From NCBI GenBank assembly GCA_026986085.1, contig JALSPE010000086.1, positions 1 to 20,478 of the forward strand: a DNA stretch of 20,478 bases, read 5' to 3'. Below, piece by piece: positions 1 to 7,575 of the stretch (position 1 is its first letter; each line of letters opens with the position of its first letter). Position numbers and translations under genes: made by a program. Source of the DNA: Campylobacteraceae bacterium. Lineage in GTDB: Bacteria > Campylobacterota > Campylobacteria > Campylobacterales > Sulfurovaceae. Under the pieces are notes generated by a model. That model saw only the letters and a list, made by a program, of their open reading frames with translations. It was not told where the DNA came from and ran no database searches.

Positions 1-658
1 TCCCACTGCTTCTGGTAATTTTTTTATAAACATCAGCTAAAACTTTTGGCTTTCCAACAATCAATAATCTATCTCTTGGCTTTATCATTGTAGCGTGAGT
101 TGGTATTATTAGCTTCTCATCTCTATACACTGCTGCTATTCTCCACTTAACTTGAGGAATAGAGCCAATATGTCTATAGGCATAAGGGCTAGAAAATGGA
201 ACTAAAACTTCCATAATTTCACCCTGATTTAAGCCGATAGTTTGTGCAGTTACAGGAACATTTGGAAGATAATCATATAATCTATTAGCAATAATTATAT
301 TTATATCTACAATATTTAAATAGCTATCTTGGACATCTTTAAATATATCTCTATTATCAAGAGCAACAACTCTTACCTTTTTATTTAATTTTCTAATATT
401 GCTATATATTACATAGGCTTCTTGGCTATCTTCATCTACAATAAAGACAACGGAATATTTATCTTTTTTACATACGCTTTTTAATCTATAAAGACTTGTA
501 GCATCTAACTCTACATACTCGACTCTTTTGCTATCTTTAAACTCTTTTTTATCTTTTACAACAACTGTATAGTGATGTTCATTCAGATTTTTTAACTCAA
601 TTGTCTCTATAAATTTTTTAGATATATTGCCATCTGCTATAATTAATATACTGCTCAT
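1..658 (-). CDS. TrkA/RCK-type nucleotide-binding protein, COG3400-like (3' end cut by window edge)
   Basis: The frame is open from an ATG at 658 to the window edge, giving 219 residues. The N-terminus (MSSILIIADGNISKKFIE) looks like the first strand and turn of a Rossmann TrkA-N domain, although the classical GxGxxG is reduced to ADGN. Residues about 145-215 look like an RCK/TrkA-C domain: GEIMEVLVPFSSPY, then IIPTHATMIKPRDRLLIVG. In K+ uptake systems such proteins are cytoplasmic regulatory subunits that bind nucleotides. No transporter gene is visible here, so the partner is unknown. From memory of Campylobacterota genomes it matches the family annotated COG3400. The start is supported by AAAAGAG just upstream and a TATAAT on the minus strand at 705-700. 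It is divergent from tgt with a 52-bp gap. Family call fairly sure; function unknown. Confidence 0.8.
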   Translation of the reverse strand, partial: MSSILIIADGNISKKFIETIELKNLNEHHYTVVVKDKKEFKDSKRVEYVELDATSLYRLKSVCKKDKYSVVFIVDEDSQEAYVIYSNIRKLNKKVRVVALDNRDIFKDVQDSYLNIVDINIIIANRLYDYLPNVPVTAQTIGLNQGEIMEVLVPFSSPYAYRHIGSIPQVKWRIAAVYRDEKLIIPTHATMIKPRDRLLIVGKPKVLADVYKKITRSSG

Positions 659-682
659 ACTACTCTTTTAACTTTATTTTGA

Positions 683-705
683 TAGAATTTTAAAAAAAGA
701 TTATA
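683..705. promoter_or_regulatory. Divergent promoters of tgt and the COG3400 gene
   Basis: On the plus strand TAGAAT (683-688) sits after a T-rich stretch and would start tgt mRNA near 695. On the minus strand TATAAT (705-700) would start the divergent transcript near 693, leaving a leader of about 36 nt. Neither has a recognisable -35 box, as is usual for sigma-70 promoters of this phylum. Positions are inferred from sequence only. Confidence 0.5.
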
Positions 706-710
706 ACATA

Positions 711-1832
711 ATGATATTTAGTATAGACAAAATAGATAAAAAAGCTAGAGCTTGTTCAATAAAAACAGCTCACTCTACAATAAAAACACCAGTTTTTATG
801 CCAGTTGGAACAGTTGGTGCTGTAAAAGCACTTGATGCAATAGATTTAGACACACTACTTAAGCCAGAAATTATTTTAGGTAACACTTATCATCTATATT
901 TAAGACCTGGGGACGCACTTATAAAAGGGCAGGGTGGGTTGCATAACTTTACAAAATTTAATAAAAGTTTTTTAACCGATAGTGGTGGATTTCAGGCATT
1001 TTCACTAAGCGATAATGTAAAGATAGATGAAGATGGAATTTTATTTAGAAGCCATATAGATGGTTCAAAACATAAATTTACACCCAAAAAAGTATTAGAT
1101 ATTCAATATAATTTAAATAGTGATATTATGATGATTTTAGATGACTTAGTTGCCCTTCCTGCAACAAAAGATAGAGTAAAAGCTTCAATAGAAAGAACAA
1201 CAAAATGGGCAAAAGAGTCTATAGATTATCATAGAGAAAAGCAAACCCAAGGGGTTGGTTTAAAACAAAATATTTTTGCAATTATACAAGGTGGAACTGA
1301 TTTTGATTTTAGAAAAGTATCAGCAACAGAGCTAACAAGTTTGGATTTTGACGGTTTTGCCATTGGTGGTTTAAGCGTAGGAGAGGCAAATGAGCTAATG
1401 TATGATACTGTAGAGTGGACTACAGAGTTTATGCCAAAAGATAAACCAAGATACCTCATGGGAGTTGGAACACCAGAGGATTTAATAGAGAATATCTATA
1501 GAGGTGTAGATATGTTTGACTGTGTTATGCCAACAAGAAATGCAAGAAATGGAACACTATTTACAACTTTTGGAAAAGTAAATATAAAAGCAGCCAAATA
1601 TAAAGAAGATAGCAATCCTATAGATACTAAATGTGAGTGCCAAGTTTGCAAAACATATAGCAGAGCATACCTAAACCATCTATATAGAGCAAAAGAGATA
1701 ACATACTTTAGATTAGCAACAATACATAACTTACACTACTATTTAACGCTAATGAGTGATGCTAGAGAAGCTATTTTGAATGAAAAATTTGATGAATTTA
1801 GAAGAGAATTTTACTTAAAAAGAGAGTTGTAA
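711..1832 (+). CDS. tgt: tRNA-guanine(34) transglycosylase
   Basis: Exchanges guanine 34 for preQ1 in tRNAs with GUN anticodons (Tyr, His, Asp, Asn), the committed tRNA step of queuosine formation, in the cytoplasm. The 373-residue length is normal for the bacterial family. Visible motifs: GNTYHLYLRPG (57-67), the active-site aspartate in TDSGGFQAF (D90), the nucleophile region GVDMFDCVMPTRNARNG with D270 as the likely nucleophile, and the zinc site C308-x-C310-x2-C313 with H339. No strong Shine-Dalgarno sequence precedes the ATG at 711, but the conserved N-terminus starts there and no upstream in-frame start is better. It stands alone; no terminator is evident downstream, where a palindromic repeat begins within about 75 bp. 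Confidence 0.97.
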   Translation: MIFSIDKIDKKARACSIKTAHSTIKTPVFMPVGTVGAVKALDAIDLDTLLKPEIILGNTYHLYLRPGDALIKGQGGLHNFTKFNKSFLTDSGGFQAFSLSDNVKIDEDGILFRSHIDGSKHKFTPKKVLDIQYNLNSDIMMILDDLVALPATKDRVKASIERTTKWAKESIDYHREKQTQGVGLKQNIFAIIQGGTDFDFRKVSATELTSLDFDGFAIGGLSVGEANELMYDTVEWTTEFMPKDKPRYLMGVGTPEDLIENIYRGVDMFDCVMPTRNARNGTLFTTFGKVNIKAAKYKEDSNPIDTKCECQVCKTYSRAYLNHLYRAKEITYFRLATIHNLHYYLTLMSDAREAILNEKFDEFRREFYLKREL

Positions 1833-1904
1833 AATTCTATATTAAGGGGCTACTTTAAAACTTTAATATCAAAAAATTTAAGGCTAAAAAAATACAACAG
1901 AATA

Positions 1905-1926
1905 GGACACGCGAATTTATTCGCGT
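1905..1926. repeat. REP-like palindromic repeat, copy 1
   Basis: ACGCGAAT-TT-ATTCGCGT at 1909-1926 is a perfect inverted repeat with 8-bp arms and a 2-bp centre, preceded by GGAC (1905-1908). The full 22-bp unit recurs at 6913-6934 with one base different, at the centre. It is much GC-richer than its surroundings. The 3' arm can alternatively pair with ACGC at 1934-1937. No gene is seen in the 178-bp gap 1833-2010 that contains it. Confidence 0.75.
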
Positions 1927-2010
1927 ATTATAGACGCCTCTATTGTTGCGATATAAACATACCCTTATCAGTAAATATAATAACTCTCATGCTCCCTATT
2001 TACCTTAATA

Positions 2011-2523
2011 TTATATCCCTAATTTAAACCCAACTGTGTAGTTTTTGCTATCTATTTCAGAAGCTTTAATAGATTTTAACTTCTTAAATTTATGACCATA
2101 ATCTGTATAACCGGCAAAAATTGATAATTTAGAGTTAAAATCATAATTTAACTCTAAACCATATGTGAAATCTGTTGATGAATCTGTTACTTTTGAGAGT
2201 GTATCTAGCATCTCAAACTCTCCACTGTTTTTAACAATACCAACCTTTGGTGTTACGGAAAATGATGAAGTAGAAAGTGGTAATGTATATGTGGCAAATA
2301 AGCCATATCTATTTACATCAGATGATGCAAATTCACTATATTTAGATATTGCTTTACTATATTCAAACCTCAAATCTAATCCTACAGCAACACCATAACT
2401 TATAAATGTAGTTATATTTTTACTTTTATCCTCTCCTTTGGAGTAACCAATACCAACTTGTGATATTGAACCAGCAGAGATGAAACCTAGAGTCAATATT
2501 GGCAATATAATTAATTTTTTCAT
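2011..2523 (-). CDS. Small outer-membrane beta-barrel protein
   Basis: A 170-residue protein. It starts with a Sec signal peptide (MKKLIILPILTLGFISAGS, cleavage probably near residues 16-19), followed by alternating hydrophobic and polar stretches rich in Tyr, Phe and Gly, such as VGIGYSKG, ISYGVAVGLDLRFEYS, YGLFATYTLPL and TYGLELNYDFNSKLSIFAGY. It ends in a strand-like segment (NYTVGFKLGI). This pattern and length fit an 8-stranded outer-membrane barrel of the opacity-protein/OmpA-barrel kind, without a peptidoglycan-binding domain. The start is well fixed: AAAAGGA lies just upstream of the ATG at 2523. No partner gene is adjacent, since the upstream neighbour is divergent. The specific role (adhesin, porin-like or structural) cannot be read from the sequence. 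Confidence 0.8.
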   Translation of the reverse strand: MKKLIILPILTLGFISAGSISQVGIGYSKGEDKSKNITTFISYGVAVGLDLRFEYSKAISKYSEFASSDVNRYGLFATYTLPLSTSSFSVTPKVGIVKNSGEFEMLDTLSKVTDSSTDFTYGLELNYDFNSKLSIFAGYTDYGHKFKKLKSIKASEIDSKNYTVGFKLGI

Positions 2524-2555
2524 GCAAAATCCTTTTATTTTTAAACAATTGAACT

Positions 2556-2561
2556 ATTATA
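2556..2561 (-). promoter_or_regulatory. -10 box of the outer-membrane protein gene
   Basis: TATAAT on the minus strand (2561-2556) predicts a transcript start near 2549, giving a leader of about 26 nt that contains the AAAAGGA ribosome site. No clear -35 box. Confidence 0.5.
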
Positions 2562-2615
2562 CTATTTATTTCTTATATTAAAAGATATTAATTCTATTTT
2601 AGTGGCTTTTTTAGA

Positions 2616-2621
2616 TAGAAT
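2616..2621 (+). promoter_or_regulatory. -10 box of the nuclease gene, very close to the start codon
   Basis: TAGAAT (within GATAGAAT, after a T-run) ends 7 bp before the ATG at 2629. A start of transcription at the usual spacing would fall at about 2628-2629, so the mRNA could be leaderless or nearly so. This also argues against translation from the GTG at 2602, which lies upstream of this box. Confidence 0.45.
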
Positions 2622-2628
2622 AGCACTT

Positions 2629-4233
2629 ATGAAACTTTTTTTAATAATTTTAATAGTGCCATATATCCTTTTTTCTTTAAATATTAAAGTTGCAACTTAT
2701 AATGTTCAAAATCTATTTGATAATGTAGATAATGGAAATGAATATAAAGAGTATAAATTAAACAATCATAACTGGAATAGTAAAATATTTTATAAAAAGC
2801 TAGATAACATCACTAAAGTAATATGCGATTTAAATGCAGATATAATCGGATTAGAAGAGATAGAGAATAAAAATGCCTTAAATATATTACAAAAAAGTTT
2901 AAACAGACACGGTTGCAAATATAGATATAGTGCTATTACAGACAAAAGAGATTCAGCAATACAAGTAGCTCTTCTATCTAAATATAGAATAAAAAGTAGC
3001 AAAGATATAAAAGTAACAAATAGCAAATTCAATAGAGATATTTTAGAGGTAAAGTTAGATTTAGAGCCAAATTTAACTATCTTTGTAAACCATTGGCGCT
3101 CACATAAGGCAAAAGAGAGCAGACGCATTTTAGAAGCAAAAGCATTAATGAGTAGAATAAGAGAGATGCCAAAAGGTAGTGAATATATTATTATGGGTGA
3201 TTTTAATAGTGCATATAATGAGTGCGAAATAGAAAGAACACAAGATTTAAATAGAGAAATTTGTGCAATAGATGGGGTTTTAAAAACTTTTATTAATGGC
3301 AGAATGATTAAATTTAAAGATAAAAATATCTCAAAACCATACCATTACAATCTATGGCAAGATATATTACCATACAAAAGGTGGAGCCATGGCTATTTTG
3401 GAAAGAGAAGCTCACTCGATTCTATAATTATCTCACCAACACTAAATGATAATAAGGGGTGGAGATATATCAAAGGTAGCTTTAGTCTGTTTAAAAAAGC
3501 TTATCTCTTTAAAAATAGTGGAAAGTATATAAACTCTTGGGAGTATAAAAATAGTAAATTTACGGGCAAAGGATACTCTGACCATCTACCAATATATGCA
3601 CTATTTAGCAATGGGAAATTAGATTCAAAACATAAAGGAATAGTAGATAGTTTTTGGAGTATATTTACAAATAAAAAGAGAAAAGATAAAAAAATTATAA
3701 AACCAAAAAGGGTAAAATATATAGATTTAAAAGATTTTACCAAAGAGAGTGAACCATTTATATTAAAAAGAGCTTGTGTTGTTTTTAAGCGAGGTGATAT
3801 CGCCGTTATAAAAAGCCACAAAGACTCTTTACCTATTATGCTCTATAAAAGTGCAAACGGTTTAAAAGAGGGGTCATGTTATAGTTTAAAAGTTTATAAG
3901 AAAAAGATATATTTTAAAACAGAAGAGATATTAGATTTAGATATAGTTGCCAAAGTTGGCAAAATAGATAAAGATAGTTATATAGATAAATTCAATATAA
4001 ACAAATTAGATAATTATAGAGTAGGGGATATTGTAAGAAATGTAGAGGGTAAATTCAAAAATGGTTATCTTTTTGTAAATAAACAAAGAGTTAAATTGTA
4101 TCTAAAGAGAAAAAGTAAAAATTTATTAAGTAATGGCACTAAATTATTCATAAAAAAAGCTCAAATTGGGTATTATAAAGGTGAAAAAGAGTTAATTGTA
4201 TATAACTCTAAAGATATTAAAAAAGGTAATTAA
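2629..4233 (+). CDS. Secreted endonuclease/exonuclease/phosphatase-fold nuclease with C-terminal extension
   Basis: 534 residues from the ATG at 2629. An in-frame GTG at 2602 would add nine residues, but it would put a charged stretch before the signal peptide and lies upstream of the likely -10 box. Residues 1-16 (MKLFLIILIVPYILFS) form a signal peptide or membrane anchor. Residues 18-330 carry the metal-dependent EEP nuclease motifs: VATYNVQNLFD, IGLEEIEN (76-80), the catalytic NHW (155-157), MGDFNSAY (D191, N193), DSIIISP (264-270) and YSDHLP (D318, H319). A Lys-rich linker (about 340-360) leads to residues 365-534, which resemble two OB-like beta segments; similar arrangements occur in extracellular nucleases of the ExeM/NucH kind. 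Likely role: DNA or RNA degradation outside the cytoplasm. The stop abuts the hemJ ribosome site. The exact substrate is unknown. Confidence 0.85.
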   Translation: MKLFLIILIVPYILFSLNIKVATYNVQNLFDNVDNGNEYKEYKLNNHNWNSKIFYKKLDNITKVICDLNADIIGLEEIENKNALNILQKSLNRHGCKYRYSAITDKRDSAIQVALLSKYRIKSSKDIKVTNSKFNRDILEVKLDLEPNLTIFVNHWRSHKAKESRRILEAKALMSRIREMPKGSEYIIMGDFNSAYNECEIERTQDLNREICAIDGVLKTFINGRMIKFKDKNISKPYHYNLWQDILPYKRWSHGYFGKRSSLDSIIISPTLNDNKGWRYIKGSFSLFKKAYLFKNSGKYINSWEYKNSKFTGKGYSDHLPIYALFSNGKLDSKHKGIVDSFWSIFTNKKRKDKKIIKPKRVKYIDLKDFTKESEPFILKRACVVFKRGDIAVIKSHKDSLPIMLYKSANGLKEGSCYSLKVYKKKIYFKTEEILDLDIVAKVGKIDKDSYIDKFNINKLDNYRVGDIVRNVEGKFKNGYLFVNKQRVKLYLKRKSKNLLSNGTKLFIKKAQIGYYKGEKELIVYNSKDIKKGN

Positions 4234-4234
4234 T

Positions 4235-4666
4235 ATGGAGTATTACAGTTGGATATTGGCATTTCATGTAATGAGTTTTATATCTTGGATGGCAATGCTA
4301 TTTTATCAACCTAGGTTATATGTTTATCATAGTGAACATGCAGATAAAAAAGAGTTTGTAGAGGTAGTGGAGATTCAAGAGTATAAATTAATTAAATATA
4401 TAGGCACACCTGCAATGTGGGCTACTATTATAAGTGGTAGTGTTATGTTGTATTTAAATAGTGCTTATCTATCTCAACCTTGGATGCATGCAAAGTTACT
4501 ATTTGTTGCACTTTTGATTACATACCACTTCTCTTTGGAGCTACATAGAAAAAAGCTAAAAGAGAATCCACACTACAAACCTGGCAAATTTTACAGATTT
4601 TATAATGAAGTTCCTACACTTTTAATGATTGGCATAGTTATATTTGTTGTTGTTAAACCATTTTAA
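4235..4666 (+). CDS. hemJ: Protoporphyrinogen IX oxidase, HemJ type
   Basis: A 143-residue membrane protein. HemJ proteins oxidise protoporphyrinogen IX to protoporphyrin IX, the penultimate step of haem synthesis, in the inner membrane, replacing HemG/HemY in many bacteria. Family features seen: the N-terminal SWILAFHVMSFISWMAMLFY helix with the conserved histidine (H11), PRLYVYHSEH, then TPAMWATIISG, and WMHAKLL with the conserved lysine (K87). A final helix is near MIGIVIFVVV. Four transmembrane segments are expected. I chose the ATG at 4235 over an in-frame upstream codon at 4196 because AAAAAGG precedes it and the family begins with M-x-YYxW. It starts 1 bp after the nuclease stop codon, so it is probably co-transcribed with it. 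Confidence 0.88.
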   Translation: MEYYSWILAFHVMSFISWMAMLFYQPRLYVYHSEHADKKEFVEVVEIQEYKLIKYIGTPAMWATIISGSVMLYLNSAYLSQPWMHAKLLFVALLITYHFSLELHRKKLKENPHYKPGKFYRFYNEVPTLLMIGIVIFVVVKPF

Positions 4667-4668
4667 GA

Positions 4669-4674
4669 TAGAAT
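4669..4674 (+). promoter_or_regulatory. -10 box of pnp
   Basis: TAGAAT in a GATAGAAT context lies just after the hemJ stop codon and predicts a start near 4681, giving a leader of about 22 nt with AAGGA at 4689-4693. This suggests pnp has its own promoter besides any read-through. Confidence 0.45.
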
Positions 4675-4702
4675 ATTGTAATTAAAATAAGGATAAATTA
4701 AT

Positions 4703-6811
4703 ATGGGTAATATAGTTGATATAGAGTGCAACAATTTAAAAGAGAGTTACGAATTTGGAAAAGTAGCAAAACAAGCAGATGGTTCAGTTTGGTATAGACA
4801 AGGAAAAGCAGTTCTAATAGCAACAGTAACAGTTGATAACAGTAGTAGCAGTGAAGATTTTTTACCACTTACTGTTCAATATATAGAAAAAGCTTATGCA
4901 GCAGCTAAAATTCCTGGTGGATTTATTAAAAGAGAGTCTAAGCCTAGTGATTTTGAAACATTAACTTCAAGAATAATAGATAGAGCCCTTCGCCCACTAT
5001 TTCCAAAAGGTTTCTCAAATGAAGTAGTAATAAATGTAACTGTTGTTAGTAGTGATAGCAGTGTAGATTTACAAGTAGCAGCCCTAAATGCAGCTAATGC
5101 AGCTTTGTTGGTATCGTCACTTCCAATAGATAAATCTATAGCAACGCTTAGAGTTGCAAAGATTAATGAAGAGATATCAATTAATCCTAAGTTAAATGAT
5201 TTAAGTAACTCATCTTTAGATCTGTTGGTAGTTGGCAGTAATAAAGATATTGCTATGATTGAGATGAGAGCAATATCAACTAAAGATGGTGAAAAACATA
5301 ATGTAAATGAGTTAAACCAAGATGAGTTGTTAGATATATTAAACAGTGTAATTAAAGATATTGATATAGCTTCTAATCTATATTTAGACAAATTTAAACA
5401 ATTTAAAAAAGAGGCAACTATTGAGATAAATTACAAAGATATAGATAGAGAGTTAAGTAGTTATATATCTCAAAATTTTGCAGATAAATTAAATATTGCT
5501 ATAGATAAAATTGCCAAAAGTGAACGATCAGATGCTCTAAATAATCTATTAGAAGAGATTAAAGAGAGTGTAGAGGGTTGTGATAATTTAGATTATACTT
5601 CTCAAGAAGTAGCAGATGCTTTTGAAAAGAGTGTTAAACAAAGAGTCAGAGAGATGTTACTAAGTGGGCAAAGACTTGACAAGAGAGAAGTTGATGAGAT
5701 AAGAGAGATATCTATAGAGACAAATCTTCTACCATCAGTGCACGGTTCTACACTATTTACTAGAGGTCAAACACAAGCATTAGTAACTGCTACTATTGGA
5801 AACAATAAAGATGCACAAATGTATGAATTGCTAACTAGTAATGACTCTTTGAATGAGAATTTTATGGTTCACTATAACTTTCCTCCATATTCAGTGGGAG
5901 AGGCAAAATTTATAGGTGCACCAAGTAGAAGAGAACTAGGGCATGGTAATTTGGCAAAAAGAGCGCTTGAGCCAACAGTGATTTTGGAACCAAATGAAAC
6001 CATAAGAGTTGTATCGGAAATTTTAGAGAGTAATGGCTCTTCATCTATGGCAACTGTATGTGGTGGTTCTCTCTCTTTAGTTAGTGCAGATGTAAATGTA
6101 GTTAAATTGACATCTGGAATTGCAATGGGTGTAGTGGTTGAAAATAGCGATAAATATACAATTTTGACAGATATAATGGGGGCAGAAGACCATTATGGAG
6201 ATATGGATTTAAAAGTTGCAGGAACAAAAGATGGAATTACTGCAATGCAACTTGATATAAAAGTAGATGGATTAGATTTAAAAATATTATCAGAAGCTCT
6301 AATTCAAGCAAAAAAGGGAATAGACCACATTCTGAAAATTATGGAAGAGTCTAAAGAGAAAATTGTTCCAAGTGGAGCTTTGCCATCACAAGTAACTTTC
6401 GAAGTTAATTCATCAGCAATGCCAATAATAATAGGAAAAGGTGGCTCAACTATTAGAGAAATTATAGAAAAATTCTCTGTATCTATTGATTTAAACAGAG
6501 ATGCTAATATCGTCAAAATAAGTGGTCAAGATATAGAAAAAATAGAGAAAGCAAAAGAGTATATTTTAGAACTATTAAAAAGAGAGACTAAAGAGGTTAC
6601 TAAATATGAAATAGGTAAAATCTACAAAGGCAAAATTGCAAGAAGTGTAGATTTTGGATACTTCATAGAGATGCCAGATGGATATGATGCACTTTTACAT
6701 AACTCTAAAATACCTTCAGAGATTCAAGGAACTCTAAAAGAGGGAGAGAGCATAGATGTAAAGGTAATCTCTCAAAAAGACAAAAGAGTAGAGCTAGAGT
6801 TTGCAAACTAA
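4703..6811 (+). CDS. pnp: Polyribonucleotide nucleotidyltransferase (PNPase)
   Basis: Phosphorolytic 3'-to-5' exoribonuclease of mRNA decay, a cytoplasmic trimer. The 702-residue length is normal. Domain order: first RNase PH domain (about 10-140, with KIPGGFIKRESKPSDFETL), helical linker domain (about 150-300), catalytic second RNase PH domain (about 315-545, with LLPSVHGSTLFTRGQTQAL, YNFPPYSVGEAKFIGAPSRR and DIMGAEDHYGDMDLKVAG), KH domain with the IIGKGGSTIREI loop, and a C-terminal S1 domain (KGKIARSVDFGYFIEMPDG). All expected catalytic-domain signatures are present. AAGGA lies 10 nt before the ATG. Known PNPases autoregulate through the 5' leader, but the short leader here shows no obvious stem. 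No convincing terminator follows. Confidence 0.98.
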   Translation: MGNIVDIECNNLKESYEFGKVAKQADGSVWYRQGKAVLIATVTVDNSSSSEDFLPLTVQYIEKAYAAAKIPGGFIKRESKPSDFETLTSRIIDRALRPLFPKGFSNEVVINVTVVSSDSSVDLQVAALNAANAALLVSSLPIDKSIATLRVAKINEEISINPKLNDLSNSSLDLLVVGSNKDIAMIEMRAISTKDGEKHNVNELNQDELLDILNSVIKDIDIASNLYLDKFKQFKKEATIEINYKDIDRELSSYISQNFADKLNIAIDKIAKSERSDALNNLLEEIKESVEGCDNLDYTSQEVADAFEKSVKQRVREMLLSGQRLDKREVDEIREISIETNLLPSVHGSTLFTRGQTQALVTATIGNNKDAQMYELLTSNDSLNENFMVHYNFPPYSVGEAKFIGAPSRRELGHGNLAKRALEPTVILEPNETIRVVSEILESNGSSSMATVCGGSLSLVSADVNVVKLTSGIAMGVVVENSDKYTILTDIMGAEDHYGDMDLKVAGTKDGITAMQLDIKVDGLDLKILSEALIQAKKGIDHILKIMEESKEKIVPSGALPSQVTFEVNSSAMPIIIGKGGSTIREIIEKFSVSIDLNRDANIVKISGQDIEKIEKAKEYILELLKRETKEVTKYEIGKIYKGKIARSVDFGYFIEMPDGYDALLHNSKIPSEIQGTLKEGESIDVKVISQKDKRVELEFAN

Positions 6812-6912
6812 AAAAGAGTTTTAAACAGAGCTTAATATAGCAATTTAAATTATAATTTAAGCGCAAAAGTTAAATTCACACATTAAGTAATAAAACAAAT
6901 TTCAAACAATAC

Positions 6913-6934
6913 GGACACGCGAATTCATTCGCGT
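6913..6934. repeat. REP-like palindromic repeat, copy 2
   Basis: ACGCGAAT-TC-ATTCGCGT at 6917-6934 is a perfect 8-bp-arm palindrome preceded by GGAC. It equals the unit at 1905-1926 except for the second centre base (C instead of T), so 21 of 22 bases match although the two loci are 5 kb apart. Confidence 0.75.
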
Positions 6935-6967
6935 CTATTTGGGTTACAGAGTTAATTTAAGCTATTG

Positions 6968-6985
6968 CCTCGAATAAATTCGAGG
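6968..6985. repeat. Related palindrome CCTCGAAT-AA-ATTCGAGG
   Basis: A perfect inverted repeat with 8-bp arms and an AA centre, 33 bp after copy 2. It shares the inner CGAAT/ATTCG core with the other copies but has different outer arms (CCT/AGG), so the pairing is kept while the sequence differs. Confidence 0.6.
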
Positions 6986-7410
6986 ATCCGATCATAAGAA
7001 GAATAAACTTTACTTTAAAACGAACATTCTCCAGTAAAACTTCTATTTAAGCCCAATAATTAGAACTTTTATATAGTTTTTACCAAAAATTCCGTGTGTT
7101 ATATAAAAACACTTACAAAGCCCTGCTACATAGGCATTTACGACTACTTTTTGTCGTGACTACAGTTCTTGACTACATAAAATTAAATAAAATACCTATT
7201 TAACTATCTTATTAATATATTTTCGTGCCTATTTTTAGAGAATGTCCGTTAAAAGCTTTAGTTTATTAGCACTATAAAATAATAATTTGAATTAGAAAGT
7301 TAAATCATAAGTATGAAATTACATAAAGCTATTTTATAAAAAAAGGAGAAGGGGTAATCCCTAAATATTTTGTTATTTTAAAAATATAAACTCTATTAAT
7401 AAGTTCAAAT

Positions 7411-7430
7411 AGACACGAATGAATTCACAT
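7411..7430. repeat. Degenerate REP-like palindrome
   Basis: AGACACGAATGAATTCACAT has the same GACACGAAT-type left half and GAATTC core, but the right arm is decayed, so the outer pairs no longer match. It is consistent with an eroded member of the family at 1905 and 6913. Low certainty because it is short. Confidence 0.35.
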
Positions 7431-7512
7431 ATCCTTTTTGTTTAAAATAAGTTTTTTAGCATTTAACTTTCACACATAATTTTAATTCATATTTTAACAG
7501 AAACAGTGCTAT

Positions 7513-7575
7513 TATAATATTCACTGAAAAAATTGGACACACAAACACCATTAAACACTTAGTGTATGGTATTTT
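7513..7575 (+). ncRNA. Possible very short transcript: -10 box plus terminator-like hairpin
   Basis: TATAAT at 7513-7518 would start RNA near 7525. An imperfect hairpin follows at 7547-7570 (ACCAT-TAA-ACACT, T, AGTGT-ATGGT), then ATTTTT to 7576. This is the minimal layout of a roughly 50-nt RNA with an intrinsic terminator and no coding capacity. It may instead be chance in AT-rich DNA, or a terminator for the convergent transpeptidase gene on the other strand. Confidence 0.2.

Noticed and set aside
1229..1459. Open minus-strand frame inside tgt, and similar antisense frames inside pnp, dnaJ, flhF, mqnX and cysE
   Set aside because: All lie opposite strongly conserved genes, lack ribosome sites and have Ser/Leu/Ile-rich compositions typical of antisense shadows.
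6845..6860. 16-bp perfect palindrome TTAAATTA-TAATTTAA as an operator
   Set aside because: Only A and T, in a gene-free gap with no target promoter or gene nearby; such palindromes are common at this composition. Mentioned only as content of the gap.
7172..7180. ACTACATAA shared between the pnp gap and 11440-11448
   Set aside because: A 9-mer match in AT-rich non-coding DNA with no extension on either side is expected by chance.
7313..7339. Eight-codon frame MKLHKAIL in the pnp-transpeptidase gap
   Set aside because: No ribosome site, too short, and frames this long are frequent by chance in such DNA.
7350..7362. GGAGAAGGGG followed by AGGG/CCCT stem as a ribosome site or terminator
   Set aside because: No start codon at proper spacing opens a frame of more than a few codons, and the 4-bp stem is too weak for termination.
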